From: Corynebacterium kalidii
GTDB lineage: Bacteria; Actinomycetota; Actinomycetes; Mycobacteriales; Mycobacteriaceae
Assembly (NCBI RefSeq): GCF_022869005.1
Contig: NZ_JALIEA010000011.1
Location: 406,438 to 470,437 of the forward strand
Length of the DNA: 64,000 nucleotides
Reading direction: 5' to 3'
Under the pieces are notes generated by a model. It saw nothing but the letters and a program-made list of their open reading frames with translations. It was not told the DNA's origin and searched no databases. Made by a program: the position numbers and the translations under genes. This document shows, one piece after another, positions 1 to 8,585 of this stretch (its first letter is position 1; each line of letters starts with the position of its first letter).

Positions 1-172
1 GGCGATGGACAACGCCCGCGACGCCACCCAGGTCTTCGGCGGCGCCGGCTACATGAACGAGACCCGGGTGGCACGCCACTACCGCGACTCCAAGATCCTG
101 GAGATCGGGGAGGGCACCACCGAGGTCCAGCTGATGCTCATCGCCCGGTCGCTGGGACTGGAGGACCGCTGA
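1..172 (+). CDS. Acyl-CoA dehydrogenase, C-terminal end (partial)
   Basis: Only the last 56 residues lie in the window. They contain the C-terminal hallmarks of FAD-dependent acyl-CoA dehydrogenases: a GGAGYMNE segment and the EIGEGTTEVQ segment that contacts the flavin of the neighbouring subunit. The family oxidises acyl-CoA to 2-enoyl-CoA and passes electrons to ETF. The stop codon overlaps the start of the MaoC gene (TGATG), so it is the upstream member of one operon. With a CitE-like lyase, acyl-CoA synthetase and CoA transferase downstream, an isovaleryl-CoA dehydrogenase role (FadE19-like) is the best inference; substrate cannot be read from this fragment. Confidence 0.9.
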   Translation, partial: AMDNARDATQVFGGAGYMNETRVARHYRDSKILEIGEGTTEVQLMLIARSLGLEDR

Positions 173-690
173 TGGACGACCGGAAACCGGCCCAGAAACC
201 GGTCCAGACCGTCGAGCAGCGGGGCCTCTACCTCGAGGAGTTCACCGAGGGGACGACCTACCTGCACCGTCCCGGCCGCACCGTGACCGAGGCCGACAAC
301 ACCCTGTTCACCACGCAGACCATGAACACCCAGCCGCTGCACCTCGACGCCGCCTGGGCGGCCACCCAGGACGGCTTCCGGGGTGAACGCCTGGTCAACT
401 CGATGTTCACCCTGTCCACGGTGGTGGGGCTGTCGGTCAGCCAGCTGACCCTCGGCACCATCGTGGCCAACCTCGGCTTCTCCGAGGTGACCTTCCCCGC
501 GCCGATGTTCCACGGCGACACCCTGTACGCCGAGACGACCTGCCTGTCGACCCGGCGTTCGGCGTCGCGCCCGAACCAGGGGATCGTGGAGCTGCGGCAC
601 ACCGGACGCAACCAGCACGGCGAGGTGGTGTGCACCGCGGTGCGCTCCACACTGGTGGCGTGCCGGCCGACGGACGGGGGCGCGTCATGA
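172..690 (+). CDS. MaoC-like (hot-dog) enoyl-CoA hydratase, Rv2499c-like
   Basis: This 172-residue protein is a single hot-dog fold of the MaoC dehydratase type. The hydratase-2-like segment MNTQPLHLDAAWA (about residues 50-62) carries the conserved His/Asp region, and a second conserved block (NSMFTLSTVVGLSV, then FPAPMFHGDTL) follows. The family hydrates 2-enoyl-CoA or dehydrates 3-hydroxyacyl-CoA; beta-methylmalyl/mesaconyl- and itaconyl-CoA hydratases belong here. It starts within the preceding stop (TGATG) and overlaps the CitE-like gene by four bases (ATGA), so the three are translationally coupled. The same neighbours occur in the mycobacterial leucine cluster. Precise substrate is inferred only. 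Confidence 0.85.
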   Translation: MDDRKPAQKPVQTVEQRGLYLEEFTEGTTYLHRPGRTVTEADNTLFTTQTMNTQPLHLDAAWAATQDGFRGERLVNSMFTLSTVVGLSVSQLTLGTIVANLGFSEVTFPAPMFHGDTLYAETTCLSTRRSASRPNQGIVELRHTGRNQHGEVVCTAVRSTLVACRPTDGGAS

Positions 691-1586
691 CCGGGCCCGC
701 ACCGTGGACGCCGGCGGGACCGGCGCTGCTCTTCGCCCCGGCGGACCGGCCGGAGCGTTTCACCACCGCCGCACAACGCTCCGACGTGGTCATCCTCGAC
801 CTGGAGGACGGCTGCCGCGACGGGAACCGTCCGCAGGCCCGGGAGAACGTCCGCGCCGCCGGACGCGACGGCACCGCCGACCCCACCCGGACCGTCGTGC
901 GGGTGAACGCACCGGGGACCGGTGACTTCGCCGAGGACGTCCGGACGGTCGCCGACAGCCCCTTCACCACGGTGATGGTGCCGAAGGTCGAGGGCCCCGG
1001 GGCGGTGGACGCCCTCGCCGCGGTCGTGCCGCAGGCGGCGACCTGGCGGGTCATCGCCCTGGTGGAGACCCCCCGTGGCGTCCTGTCCCTGCCGCAGATC
1101 GCCGGGCACCCGCAGGTCGACGCACTGTGCTGGGGTGCCGAGGACCTCACCGCGGCGCTGGGCGGGACCTCGTCGCGCTACGGGGCGGACGAACACCACA
1201 CCGCCGGGGGCGGGCCCTCCGGCCACGCCGGCGGATACCGCGAGGTACCCCGGTTCGTCCGATCGTCGGTGCTGCTGCACGCCGCGGCCGCCGGCGTCCT
1301 CGCCGTCGACTCCATCCACGCCGACACCACCGACACCGCCGGCGCCGCCGCTGAGGCGGTTGACGCCGCCGCCAGCGGGTTCGCCGCCACGCTCGCCATC
1401 CACCCCGCCCTGGTCCCGGCCATCCGGGAGGCCTACCGCCCCAGCCCGGAGCAGGTGGCGTGGGCCCGCCGCGTCGCCGAGGGGGCGGCGGCCGACTCCG
1501 GCGCCTTCGCCCTCGACGGCCGCATGATCGACGCCCCACTGCGTCACCAGGCCGAATCCATCCTCCGCCGCACCCCCAGGAGCTGA
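687..1586 (+). CDS. HpcH/HpaI-CitE family beta-hydroxyacyl-CoA lyase
   Basis: This 299-residue TIM-barrel lyase shows the family pattern: FAPADRPERF near the N terminus, LDLEDG, VVRVNAPGT, VPKVEGP, and ALVETPRG with the metal-binding Glu. A C-terminal DSIHADTTDT and IHPALV segment is typical of stand-alone CitE-like proteins. Such enzymes cleave (S)-citramalyl-CoA, malyl-CoA or 3-hydroxy-3-methylglutaryl-CoA; the mycobacterial Rv2498c in the same cluster is described as a broad beta-hydroxyacyl-CoA lyase. Start chosen at 687 because it gives an ATGA overlap with the MaoC gene; an upstream in-frame start at 630 would run far into that gene. It is not part of a citrate lyase complex, as no CitF or CitD is present. 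Confidence 0.88.
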   Translation: MTGPAPWTPAGPALLFAPADRPERFTTAAQRSDVVILDLEDGCRDGNRPQARENVRAAGRDGTADPTRTVVRVNAPGTGDFAEDVRTVADSPFTTVMVPKVEGPGAVDALAAVVPQAATWRVIALVETPRGVLSLPQIAGHPQVDALCWGAEDLTAALGGTSSRYGADEHHTAGGGPSGHAGGYREVPRFVRSSVLLHAAAAGVLAVDSIHADTTDTAGAAAEAVDAAASGFAATLAIHPALVPAIREAYRPSPEQVAWARRVAEGAAADSGAFALDGRMIDAPLRHQAESILRRTPRS

Positions 1587-1592
1587 CCCACC

Positions 1593-3308
1593 ATGACCAC
1601 ACCCGTACACCGCACCGTCACCCTGTCCGACCCCGACACCCTCGACCCGGCCCTGTCCCACCTGGTGGGCCCCACCGACACCGCCCTGCTGGACGAGACG
1701 ATCGGCCGGAACCTGGCGAGGACCGTCGCCGCCTTCCCCGACAACGACGCCCTCATCGACTTCTACGGCGACATCCACCTCAGCTACCAGGAGTTCCACC
1801 GCAAGGTCCTGCGACTGGCCTCGGGCCTGCACGCCGCCGGCTACCGCCGCGGCGACCGGATCGGGGTGTGGTCGCCCAACCGGTGGGAATGGACCGTCCT
1901 GCAGTTCGCCACCGCCGAGATCGGTGCGATCCTCGTGTGCATCAACCCCACCTACCGCACCCGTGAACTGACCTACGCGGTGAACCAGGCGGGGGTCAAG
2001 GCACTGTTCTCCGCCGGACGGTTCAAGGACTCCAACTACCGGGCCATGGTCGGCACCGTGGAGCACACCTTCGACCGCCCCTACCAGGAGACCGTCTTCT
2101 TCGGCTCGGAGCGGTGGGAGGAACTGGCCGCCCACCCGATCGTCGACCTGGACCCCGTGCGCGAGACCCTCGACCCCCACGACCCGATCAACATCCAGTA
2201 CACCTCGGGCACCACCGGCATGGCCAAGGGCGCCACGCTGACCCACCACAACATCCTCAACAACGGCTACCTGCTGGGCGAGCGGCTGAACTACAGCAGC
2301 GCCGACCGGGTGGTCATCCCGGTGCCCTTCTTCCACTGCTTCGGCATGGTGATCGGCGTCCTCGGCGCGGTCACCCGCGGGGCGGCGATGATCATCCCGG
2401 GGCCGGTGTTCTCCCCGGAGAGCACCCTGGAGGCCGTCCACCACGGACAGGCCACCAGCCTGCTCGGCGTGCCGACGATGTTCATGGCCGAGCTCCAGCT
2501 GCTCGAGCAGTGGCGGGACCAGGGCAAGAACCCTGACCTGTCCCGCCTGCGCACCGGGGTCATGGCCGGAACGTCCTGCCCCACCAAGACCATGCGCGAG
2601 GTCATCGACATCATGGGCGTCACCGAGGTCGGCATCGCCTACGGCATGACCGAGACCTCCCCGGTCAACCACCAGACACTCCCGGACGACCCGGTGGTCA
2701 AACGCGTCGAGACCGTGGGACGGGTCGGACCGCACCTCGAGGTCAGGGTCGTCGACCTCGACGGCCGCACCGTGCCCCGGGACGTCCAGGGCGAGCTGCT
2801 GGTCCGCGGCTACGCGGTGATGCAGGGCTACTGGGACATGCCGGACAAGACCGCCGAGGCCGTCGACGCCGACGGCTGGATGCACTCCGGCGACCTGGGG
2901 GTCATGGACGCCCACGGCTACGTGTGCGTGACCGGACGCATCAAGGACATGGTCATCCGCGGCGGGGAGAACATCTACCCGCGGGAGGTCGAGGAGTTCC
3001 TCTACGAACACCCCGGCATCGCCGACGTCCAGGTGATCGGCGTGCCGGACGACCGCTACGGCGAGGAACTCATGGCGTGGGTCATCATGCACGATGGGGC
3101 GGACCCGCTCACCGCCGCGGACGTCGCCGCGTTCTGCGACGGCCACCTCGCCCGGTTCAAGGTGCCGAAGTACGTCCACGTCACCGACGCCTTCCCGATG
3201 ACGCTGTCGGGCAAGGTCCGCAAGGTCGAGATGCGCGAGAAGGCCATCGGCATCCTCGGCCTCTACGACCGTAACGACAGTAGCGACAGTAAAGAGGCCC
3301 GCGCATGA
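1593..3308 (+). CDS. AMP-binding acyl-CoA synthetase (FadD35-like)
   Basis: This 571-residue adenylate-forming enzyme activates a carboxylic acid to its CoA thioester through an acyl-AMP. The ATP-binding loop [11 protein letters not shown] lies at about residues 203-213, followed by [17 protein letters not shown], the hinge region SGDLG...[16 protein letters not shown], and the C-terminal catalytic Lys region [11 protein letters not shown]. An AGGAG Shine-Dalgarno sequence inside the end of the previous gene supports the start. The 3' end overlaps the CoA transferase A gene (ATGA). In the mycobacterial cluster the equivalent gene is fadD35. A short or branched-chain substrate is likely given the neighbours, but this is inference. 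Confidence 0.9.
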   Translation: MTTPVHRTVTLSDPDTLDPALSHLVGPTDTALLDETIGRNLARTVAAFPDNDALIDFYGDIHLSYQEFHRKVLRLASGLHAAGYRRGDRIGVWSPNRWEWTVLQFATAEIGAILVCINPTYRTRELTYAVNQAGVKALFSAGRFKDSNYRAMVGTVEHTFDRPYQETVFFGSERWEELAAHPIVDLDPVRETLDPHDPINIQYTSGTTGMAKGATLTHHNILNNGYLLGERLNYSSADRVVIPVPFFHCFGMVIGVLGAVTRGAAMIIPGPVFSPESTLEAVHHGQATSLLGVPTMFMAELQLLEQWRDQGKNPDLSRLRTGVMAGTSCPTKTMREVIDIMGVTEVGIAYGMTETSPVNHQTLPDDPVVKRVETVGRVGPHLEVRVVDLDGRTVPRDVQGELLVRGYAVMQGYWDMPDKTAEAVDADGWMHSGDLGVMDAHGYVCVTGRIKDMVIRGGENIYPREVEEFLYEHPGIADVQVIGVPDDRYGEELMAWVIMHDGADPLTAADVAAFCDGHLARFKVPKYVHVTDAFPMTLSGKVRKVEMREKAIGILGLYDRNDSSDSKEARA

Positions 3309-4054
3309 CCGCCCTGATGACCGCGGACGAGGCGGTCGCCGACATCCCGGACGGCGCGACCCTCACCGTCGGCGGATTCGGGCTCTGCGGCATCCCCCAG
3401 GTCACCCTCGCCGCCCTGTCCCGCCGGGACGTCGGCAACTTCGAGGTGGTGTCCAACAACGCCGGACTCGACGGCGTCGGACTCGGTCTGTTGCTGGACT
3501 CCGGCCAGATCCGCCGGATGGTCGCCAGCTACGTCGGCGACAACCGGGAGTTCGCCCGCCAGTACCTGGAGGGCGAGCTCGAGGTCGAACTCACCCCACA
3601 GGGGACCCTCGCCGAACGGATGCGGGCCGGAGGCTGCGGCATCGAGGGCTTCTACACCCCGACCGGGGTCGGCACCGTCGTCGCCGACGGCGGCATGCCG
3701 TGGAAGTACGGGCCGGACGGGGAGGTGCTCACCGTCTCCCCGCCGAAGGAGACCCGGGTCGTCAACGGCCGGGAGTGCGTCCTGGAGACCGCCATCACCG
3801 CCGACGTCGCCATCGTGCGCGCCGCGGTGGCCGACACCGCCGGCAACCTGCGGTTCAACCTCACCGCCCGCAACCTCAACCCGCTCGCGGCGATGGCCGG
3901 CCGGATCTGCATCGCCGAGGTGGAGGAGGTCGTGGAGAAAGGCGCGCTGGCCCCCGACGACATCCACCTGCCGGGGATATACGTCCACCGGATCGTGGAA
4001 CTCACCGCCGCACAGGCCGCCGACAAACCCGTGGAGAAGGAGAGGCTGCGATGA
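3305..4054 (+). CDS. scoA: 3-oxoacid CoA-transferase subunit A
   Basis: This 249-residue protein is the A subunit of a class I CoA transferase. It opens with the glycine-rich [10 protein letters not shown] segment and contains the typical [10 protein letters not shown] and [17 protein letters not shown] stretches. With the B subunit it would move CoA between succinyl-CoA (or acetyl-CoA) and acetoacetate or a related acid in the cytoplasm. It starts within the end of the synthetase gene and its stop overlaps the B subunit start (ATGA), fitting 1:1 subunit synthesis. In a leucine route it would activate or recycle the acetoacetate released by the CitE-like lyase. Confidence 0.92.
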   Translation: MTALMTADEAVADIPDGATLTVGGFGLCGIPQVTLAALSRRDVGNFEVVSNNAGLDGVGLGLLLDSGQIRRMVASYVGDNREFARQYLEGELEVELTPQGTLAERMRAGGCGIEGFYTPTGVGTVVADGGMPWKYGPDGEVLTVSPPKETRVVNGRECVLETAITADVAIVRAAVADTAGNLRFNLTARNLNPLAAMAGRICIAEVEEVVEKGALAPDDIHLPGIYVHRIVELTAAQAADKPVEKERLR

Positions 4055-4683
4055 GCTGGAGCAGACAGGAGATGGCGGCCCGCGCCGCCCGTGACCTGCA
4101 GGACGGCCAGTATGTGAACCTGGGGATCGGACTGCCCACCCTGATCCCGGACCATGTGCCCGACGACGTCCACGTCGTGCTGCAGAGCGAGAACGGCCTG
4201 CTCGGCATCGGACCGTCCCCGACCCGGGAGCAGCTGGACCCCGACCTGATCAACGCCGGGAAGGAGACGGTCACGGCCCTGCCCGGATCGGCGACCTTCG
4301 ACTCGGCCACCAGCTTCGGGATGATCCGGGGCGGGCGGATCGACCTGGCGATCCTCGGCGGGATGCAGGTCAACGACCGCGGTGACCTGGCCAACTGGAT
4401 GGTCCCCGGGGCGATGGTCAAGGGGATGGGCGGGGCGATGGACCTGGTGGTCGGCGCGCGCCGGGTCGAGGTTCTCATGGAGCACCGCACCCGCGGCGGC
4501 GATCCGAAGATCGTGGAGGACATCAGCCTGCCGCTGACCGGGGTCGGGGTGGTCGACCGGATCATCACCGACCTGTGCATCCTGGACCGGGACGCCGACG
4601 GGCTGGTCCTCGTGGAGCTCGCCCCCGGGGTGACGGCCGAGGAGGTCCGTGCGGCGACCGCCGCGCCGGTCCGCGGTCTGTGA
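4051..4683 (+). CDS. scoB: 3-oxoacid CoA-transferase subunit B
   Basis: This 210-residue protein is the catalytic B subunit. The sequence has [15 protein letters not shown] near residue 24 and the SENGLLGIG motif, whose Glu forms the glutamyl-CoA thioester in this family. Start 4051 gives ATGA overlap with subunit A; longer in-frame versions would run through that gene. The stop codon (4681-4683) directly abuts the stop of the convergent gene on the other strand, so the operon ends with no intergenic space and no visible terminator. Confidence 0.92.
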   Translation: MSWSRQEMAARAARDLQDGQYVNLGIGLPTLIPDHVPDDVHVVLQSENGLLGIGPSPTREQLDPDLINAGKETVTALPGSATFDSATSFGMIRGGRIDLAILGGMQVNDRGDLANWMVPGAMVKGMGGAMDLVVGARRVEVLMEHRTRGGDPKIVEDISLPLTGVGVVDRIITDLCILDRDADGLVLVELAPGVTAEEVRAATAAPVRGL

Positions 4684-5511
4684 TCACCTGCCGCGCATGA
4701 CGGCCTTCGGTGGTCCGGCGAACGCCTGGGCGATCCCCGCCCACCGCCGGGCCTCGTCGCCGACGAACTCCAGGTCGAGGGCCCCGACCTCCCGGCGCTG
4801 GGTGACCAGGAGGCAGAAGTCCAGGGCCGGACCGCGCACGGTCCCCACGGCATCGTCGTCGGGTCCCCAGGTCCACCGGAGGCCGTCGGGGGAGTGCAGG
4901 TCCACCCGGAACTGTCCGGTGGGCGGGGTCAGACTGTTGTTCCGGTAGGCGAAGTCCCTGGTGACCACCCCCAGGTGGCAGATGTCCCTCAGCCCGGGGG
5001 ACGTCGGACGCCGCACACCGAGGGTGTCGGCGACATCCTGCCCGTGGGCCCAGGTCTCCATCAGCCGCGCGGTCGCCATCGACCGCAGACCCATGGGTGG
5101 CCCGAACCAGAGGAACGTCCCGGGCGTCCCGGCCGCGGCGGCACGCAGGTCGCGGTCGAGCCGCGCCCGGGAGGTGCACCACCGCTCCAGCAGTTCCGCC
5201 GGTGGCGCGGCCGCCCCGTCGGCGGCGGTGGTGTCCACGTGCCCGGACGGGTCGGCGTCGAACCGTCGCCGGTAGTCGGTGAAGGGGCCGTCCCCGGTCT
5301 CCGGGGGTGTGGCAAGGGAGGCCGAGGCGGCCTCGTCGGTCCAGGCGAGGTGGGCGATCTGGTGGGCCACGGTCCACCCGGCGGCCGGGGTGGGGGAGGC
5401 CCACGCCTCCTCGTCCAGGCCCCGGACGAGGCGCTCGAGGACGTCGCCTTCGGCGGTCAGGGCGTCCAGGGTGGCCGTGGTGGGGTCGGGCGACGGGGCG
5501 TGGTGCGGCAT
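4684..5511 (-). CDS. TIGR03084-like / mycothiol-dependent maleylpyruvate isomerase family protein
   Basis: This 275-residue protein resembles the actinobacterial DinB/maleylpyruvate-isomerase N-terminal family. The N-terminal helical-bundle part has WTVAHQIAHLAWTDEAA (about residues 46-62) with conserved His residues, and a later METWAHGQDVADTLG supplies the third metal-ligand His. These proteins form a metal site on a DinB-like bundle, and several use mycothiol. No specific substrate can be assigned. A GGAGG ribosome site sits just upstream of the start. It converges on scoB with zero spacing. It could assist the catabolic operon, but it is on the opposite strand. Confidence 0.7.
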   Translation of the reverse strand: MPHHAPSPDPTTATLDALTAEGDVLERLVRGLDEEAWASPTPAAGWTVAHQIAHLAWTDEAASASLATPPETGDGPFTDYRRRFDADPSGHVDTTAADGAAAPPAELLERWCTSRARLDRDLRAAAAGTPGTFLWFGPPMGLRSMATARLMETWAHGQDVADTLGVRRPTSPGLRDICHLGVVTRDFAYRNNSLTPPTGQFRVDLHSPDGLRWTWGPDDDAVGTVRGPALDFCLLVTQRREVGALDLEFVGDEARRWAGIAQAFAGPPKAVMRGR

Positions 5512-5598
5512 GGGGCCTCCGGAGGGTCAGGGTGGTGTGGAACGCATTGTCACACACCGTGGCGCCCAGGGTCAGCCGAATGCGGTGGACCGTCCCGG

Positions 5599-6561
5599 TT
5601 ACCCGAGGAGGACGGTGATCACCGCTATGGACGGGATGGACAGCATGGTGCTGACCACCGCGGAGTCGCGTGCCAGGACGGTGTTGACCCCGAAACGTTG
5701 GGCGTAGGTGAACACGTTCTGGGCGGTCGGCAGCGCGGCGACGACGACCACCGCCAGCAGCACGGCGCCGGAGGCGTCGAACAGGAGGCGGGCGGTGGCG
5801 TAGGCGAGCAACGGGTGTCCGACCGTCTTCATCAGCGAGGCCAGCCACACACTGCGTCGGGGGCTGGTGTCGCGGTCGAGGACGGTCACGTCGGCCATGG
5901 AGAGGCCGAACGCCACCAGGGCGGCGGGGACGGCGCCCGCGGCCAGCAGGGAGAGGGGTTCGGTGGCCAGGTCCGGCAGTTCCCGGCCGGTGCGCGAGTG
6001 CACCAGGGACAGGACGATCCCGGTCACGGCGGCGAGGATGAGGGGGTTGCGGACGATCCCGAGGAAGAGTTCACGGACCAGGGGGCCCAGCGTCCGCCCG
6101 GTGCCGTGGGGTGTGCGTCGGGAGGTGACGTCGAGCAGCAGCACGGTGACCGGCCCGTACAGGGCAACCTGGAAGATGATCACCGGCAGGGACGCGGTGG
6201 GGTCGTCGAGGACGTGGGTGGTGACCGGGATGCCGAGGTTCGACCCGTTGCAGTAGGAGCAGGCCAGCATCGTGACCAGGCTGTCGGACACGCGACGGCG
6301 GGCGAGGTAGCGGTAGCCCAGGAAGCCGACGGCGCCGGCGAGCAGGGTGCTCACGACGACCATGGCGAGGTTCTCGCCGAAGACGGTGGCGAGGTCGGCG
6401 TCGCGCAGGAAGTTGATGAGCAGGGCCGGCGTGGCGAGGTAGAACACGAACATGTTCAGCGGGTAGACGGCGTTCGGGCCGAGGAGCCCGCGTCGGCCCA
6501 CCGCGTATCCCAGCGCGATGATGACGACCACCACCGCGAACCCACTCAGAACGTTAAGCAT
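5599..6561 (-). CDS. AEC family transporter (auxin efflux carrier type)
   Basis: This 320-residue membrane protein has about ten hydrophobic segments in the two five-helix halves of the AEC/BART superfamily. Conserved features include NPLILAAVTGIVLSL in the middle and PTAQNVFTYAQRFG near the C terminus, where family members carry the substrate-binding Asn/Gln. Bacterial members move small organic acids such as malate, malonate or lactate across the cytoplasmic membrane. A role in exporting or importing acids for the adjacent catabolic operon is possible but unproven. It stands alone, 57 bases after the RDD gene on the same strand. Confidence 0.85.
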   Translation of the reverse strand: MLNVLSGFAVVVVIIALGYAVGRRGLLGPNAVYPLNMFVFYLATPALLINFLRDADLATVFGENLAMVVVSTLLAGAVGFLGYRYLARRRVSDSLVTMLACSYCNGSNLGIPVTTHVLDDPTASLPVIIFQVALYGPVTVLLLDVTSRRTPHGTGRTLGPLVRELFLGIVRNPLILAAVTGIVLSLVHSRTGRELPDLATEPLSLLAAGAVPAALVAFGLSMADVTVLDRDTSPRRSVWLASLMKTVGHPLLAYATARLLFDASGAVLLAVVVVAALPTAQNVFTYAQRFGVNTVLARDSAVVSTMLSIPSIAVITVLLG

Positions 6562-6618
6562 GTGCTCTATTAGACCAGGGCGGGCACCGTCGCCCCGGAG
6601 GTGGGGAGGTGTCCGCGG

Positions 6619-7287
6619 TCAGCGTCCGTAGACGACGTAGGCCTTCGCCCAGGAGTCGCAGATGTGCTGGCGGTGCGGGTCGCGGGCGATGAGCACACCG
6701 AGGGCGGCGTAGATCGCCAGGCTGGCGAAGTTCCCGACCAGCGGGACCCAGCCCAGGACGATGCTCGCCAGGTACCAGGAGTTGCGGATGAAGGAGTCCT
6801 TCGCCGAGATCCTCCCGCCGTCGGCGTCGACGACCTTGACGCCGACCGCCATCTTGCCCACGGTCCGGCCCATGGTGACCTCCATGAGCACGCGGTAGGC
6901 GAACCACAGGACGACCGACAGGAGGCTGACGAGGTAGAGGTTGCCCATCTCCAGCTCCGGTTCAGCGCCGAACTGGCCGGCGTCGACCCACGCGTTGTAG
7001 TCGTCGAGCCAGTTCAGGACCCCCGGCAGGAGGAAGACCGCCATGATGGCGGCCATCACGATGAAGAAGAGCAGCCCGTCGATGAGGAACGCGCCGAGGC
7101 GACGGCCGGCACCCGGGTACGACTGCGCGGGGCCCGGGCCGACGTAGCCGGCCGGCTGCTGGCCGTACCCGAAGTTCGGGTCGTAGCCGGAGGCACCGCC
7201 CCCGACGTAGTCGCCGTAGGAGGGCAGGCCGCCGTTGTTCTCGGGCACGTCCCTGGAGGGGTTGTTCTGGTCGAACGGGTTCGTCAT
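6619..7287 (-). CDS. RDD family membrane protein
   Basis: This 222-residue protein has a hydrophilic Gly/Asn/Pro/Tyr-rich N-terminal segment (about 60 residues) followed by an RDD domain: GRRLGAFLIDGLLFF (the Arg-Asp pair), a second helix, VLMEVTMGRTVGKMAVGVKVV, and a last helix ending in a DPHRQHICDSWAKAYVV tail. RDD proteins have three membrane helices and mostly unknown roles; some are linked to ion transport. The start at 7287 is preferred to the GTG at 7299, which forms part of an AAAGG ribosome site (GTGAAAGGCGCC then ATG). Confidence 0.8.
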   Translation of the reverse strand: MTNPFDQNNPSRDVPENNGGLPSYGDYVGGGASGYDPNFGYGQQPAGYVGPGPAQSYPGAGRRLGAFLIDGLLFFIVMAAIMAVFLLPGVLNWLDDYNAWVDAGQFGAEPELEMGNLYLVSLLSVVLWFAYRVLMEVTMGRTVGKMAVGVKVVDADGGRISAKDSFIRNSWYLASIVLGWVPLVGNFASLAIYAALGVLIARDPHRQHICDSWAKAYVVYGR

Positions 7288-7345
7288 GGCGCCTTTCACG
7301 GGGATTGGGGGACGTCTCAGGCTAGCATCCGGTCCCCGGGTACGA

Positions 7346-7383
7346 CTGAACCCCGCCGCCGGGGGACCGGTGACGGGGTTCAG
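7346..7383 (-). terminator. Terminator-like hairpin after rpsR
   Basis: A perfect 10-bp stem (CTGAACCCCG at 7346-7355 pairs with CGGGGTTCAG at 7374-7383) with an 18-nt GC-rich loop lies about 50 nt beyond the rpsR stop. There is no T-tract on the minus strand, so termination would be of the GC-rich, U-poor type, or the hairpin may be an mRNA 3' end. Confidence 0.5.
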
Positions 7384-7431
7384 AAGGTCTTAGTTAAACG
7401 CGCGCTGCTGCAACGTGGAGTTCGTGCAGGA

Positions 7432-7680
7432 TCAGCGGCTGTGGAACGGCAGGAGAGCCATTTCACGTGCGTTCTTGATCGCGGTGGCGACCTCACGCTG
7501 CTGACGCGGGGTCAGACCGGTGACGCGACGGCCACGGATCTTGCCGCGGTCCGAGATGAACTTACGCAGCAGTGCGTAGTCCTTGTAGTCGACGGTCTCG
7601 ATGCCCTCGGCCTTGAGCGGGTTCTTCTTCGGGCGGCGGGACTGCTCGAGCCGCGCCTTCTTGTGGTTGGTGCGCTTCAT
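7432..7680 (-). CDS. rpsR: 30S ribosomal protein S18, cysteine-free paralogue
   Basis: This 82-residue protein is a full-length S18: an N-terminal basic segment, the conserved [17 protein letters not shown] block and the [27 protein letters not shown]-terminal core. It lacks the cysteines of the zinc-type (C+) S18, matching the C- paralogue found in actinobacterial rpmB-rpmG-rpsN-rpsR clusters. It is the last gene of that operon, 14 nt after rpsN. S18 sits on the 30S platform next to S6. Confidence 0.97.
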   Translation of the reverse strand: MKRTNHKKARLEQSRRPKKNPLKAEGIETVDYKDYALLRKFISDRGKIRGRRVTGLTPRQQREVATAIKNAREMALLPFHSR

Positions 7681-7694
7681 GCGTGTGCTCCCTT

Positions 7695-8000
7695 TTACCA
7701 GCTGGACTTGCGAACGCCGGGCAGCTCACCGCGGTGAGCCATCTCGCGGACGCGGACACGGGACAGACCGAACTTGCGGAGGTAGCCGCGGGGGCGGCCA
7801 TCGGCGGCGTCGCGGTTACGGATGCGGACGGGGGCAGCGTCGCGCGGCTGACGGTTCAGCTCGAACTGTGCCTCGGCACGCTCGTCGTCGGTGGAGTTCG
7901 GGTTCTTGATGATCGCCTTGAGCTCGGCACGGCGCTCAGCGAAACGGGCGACGATTTCCTTACGCTGCTCGTTCTTCGCGATCTTGGACTTCTTGGCCAT
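7695..8000 (-). CDS. rpsN: 30S ribosomal protein S14, cysteine-free long form
   Basis: At 101 residues with no cysteine this is the long C- type of S14, unlike the about 61-residue zinc-binding form. The conserved C-terminal core [38 protein letters not shown] ending is intact. S14 binds 16S rRNA in the 30S head. It follows rpmG after only three bases and precedes rpsR, so the operon order is rpmB-rpmG-rpsN-rpsR. Confidence 0.97.
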   Translation of the reverse strand: MAKKSKIAKNEQRKEIVARFAERRAELKAIIKNPNSTDDERAEAQFELNRQPRDAAPVRIRNRDAADGRPRGYLRKFGLSRVRVREMAHRGELPGVRKSSW

Positions 8001-8003
8001 AGA

Positions 8004-8168
8004 TTAACGCTCCTCGCGGAACTCGACGTGCTTCCGGACGATCGGGTCAAACTTCTTCAGGGTGATCCGGTCCGGGTTGTTCCGCTTGTTCTTGCGGGTC
8101 ACGTAGGTGTAACCGGTGCCCGCGGTGGACTTCAGCTTGATGATGGGGCGGATATCGTTACGTGCCAC
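8004..8168 (-). CDS. rpmG: 50S ribosomal protein L33, cysteine-free
   Basis: This gene encodes a 54-residue protein from a GTG start. The translation begins [20 protein letters not shown] and contains the L33 signature [13 protein letters not shown], ending HVEFREER. It has none of the four zinc-binding cysteines of C+ L33. The GTG overlaps the last base of the rpmB stop (TAGTG), which implies translational coupling. It is short enough to be missed by length-filtered gene calling. Confidence 0.96.
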
Positions 8169-8404
8169 TAGATCTTCTCCCCACGTGCGCGGATCTTGGC
8201 GACGACGGACTCAATGCCGTCTCGGTCGATGGTCTTCAGGCCCTTGGTGGAGACGTTCAGCGTGATGGAACGACCCTCGGAGGGCAGGTAGAACGAACGA
8301 CGCTGGATGTTCGGGTTCCAGCGACGGTTCGTGCGGCGGTGCGAGTGCGAGACGGTTTTGCCGAAGCTCGGCTTCCGACCCGTGACCTGGCAATGTGCCG
8401 ACAT
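8168..8404 (-). CDS. rpmB: 50S ribosomal protein L28
   Basis: This 78-residue L28 begins [15 protein letters not shown], followed by [15 protein letters not shown] and the C-terminal [14 protein letters not shown] block. The sequence resembles the mycobacterial rpmB2 product, which heads the same four-gene operon. It has one cysteine and so no complete zinc ribbon. An AGGAG element lies about 12 nt upstream of the chosen ATG; longer in-frame starts would add unconserved residues. It is the first gene of the operon, behind a leader with an attenuator-like hairpin. Confidence 0.96.
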
Positions 8405-8474
8405 GGGTATCTTTCTCCTTCCGCCCGCGTAGCCGGTCCCTCGTGCCGCGCAGGCAGTGGGAGACACCACTGCG

Positions 8475-8501
8475 AAAACCCGCATCTAGACGGGATGCGG
8501 G
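8475..8501 (-). terminator. Attenuator-like hairpin plus TTTT in the rpmB leader
   Basis: On the minus strand CCCGCATC (8501-8494 side) pairs perfectly with GATGCGGG (8486-8479 side) across a 7-nt loop, and TTTT follows at 8478-8475. It lies about 70 nt upstream of rpmB with no minus-strand gene before it, so it has nothing to terminate except the rpmB operon's own transcript. A transcription attenuator is the natural reading. Confidence 0.5.
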
Positions 8502-8561
8502 GCCGGGGCACTGTCTGGGGCCGATCGCGCGTGCGATGACGTTTACTAAGACAACAGCGTT

Positions 8562-8585
8562 GCACGACACTACCTCATGTCGTGC
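8562..8585. promoter_or_regulatory. Perfect 8-bp dyad over putative rpmB promoter
   Basis: GCACGACA (8562-8569) and TGTCGTGC (8578-8585) form a perfect inverted repeat with an 8-nt spacer. On the minus strand a TAGTGT -10-like hexamer (8572-8567) falls inside it. Position and symmetry suggest a repressor operator for the rpmB operon. It does not look like the AT-rich Zur boxes known in actinobacteria. Confidence 0.4.

Noticed and set aside
258..3179. 973-codon open frame on the minus strand
   Set aside because: It is antisense to five well-supported genes and has the Val/Gly/His/Asp-rich composition typical of shadow frames in GC-rich DNA. Similar long antisense frames at 10284-12767, 22383-24248, 23944-26202, 31249-33237, 43380-46007, 46533-48374 and 55275-58001 were rejected for the same reason.
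1..4683. Dedicated itaconate pathway (ict-ich-ccl) as the sole assignment
   Set aside because: The CoA transferase here is the two-subunit ScoAB type, and an acyl-CoA dehydrogenase and synthetase are included, which fits the leucine/HMG-CoA cluster better.
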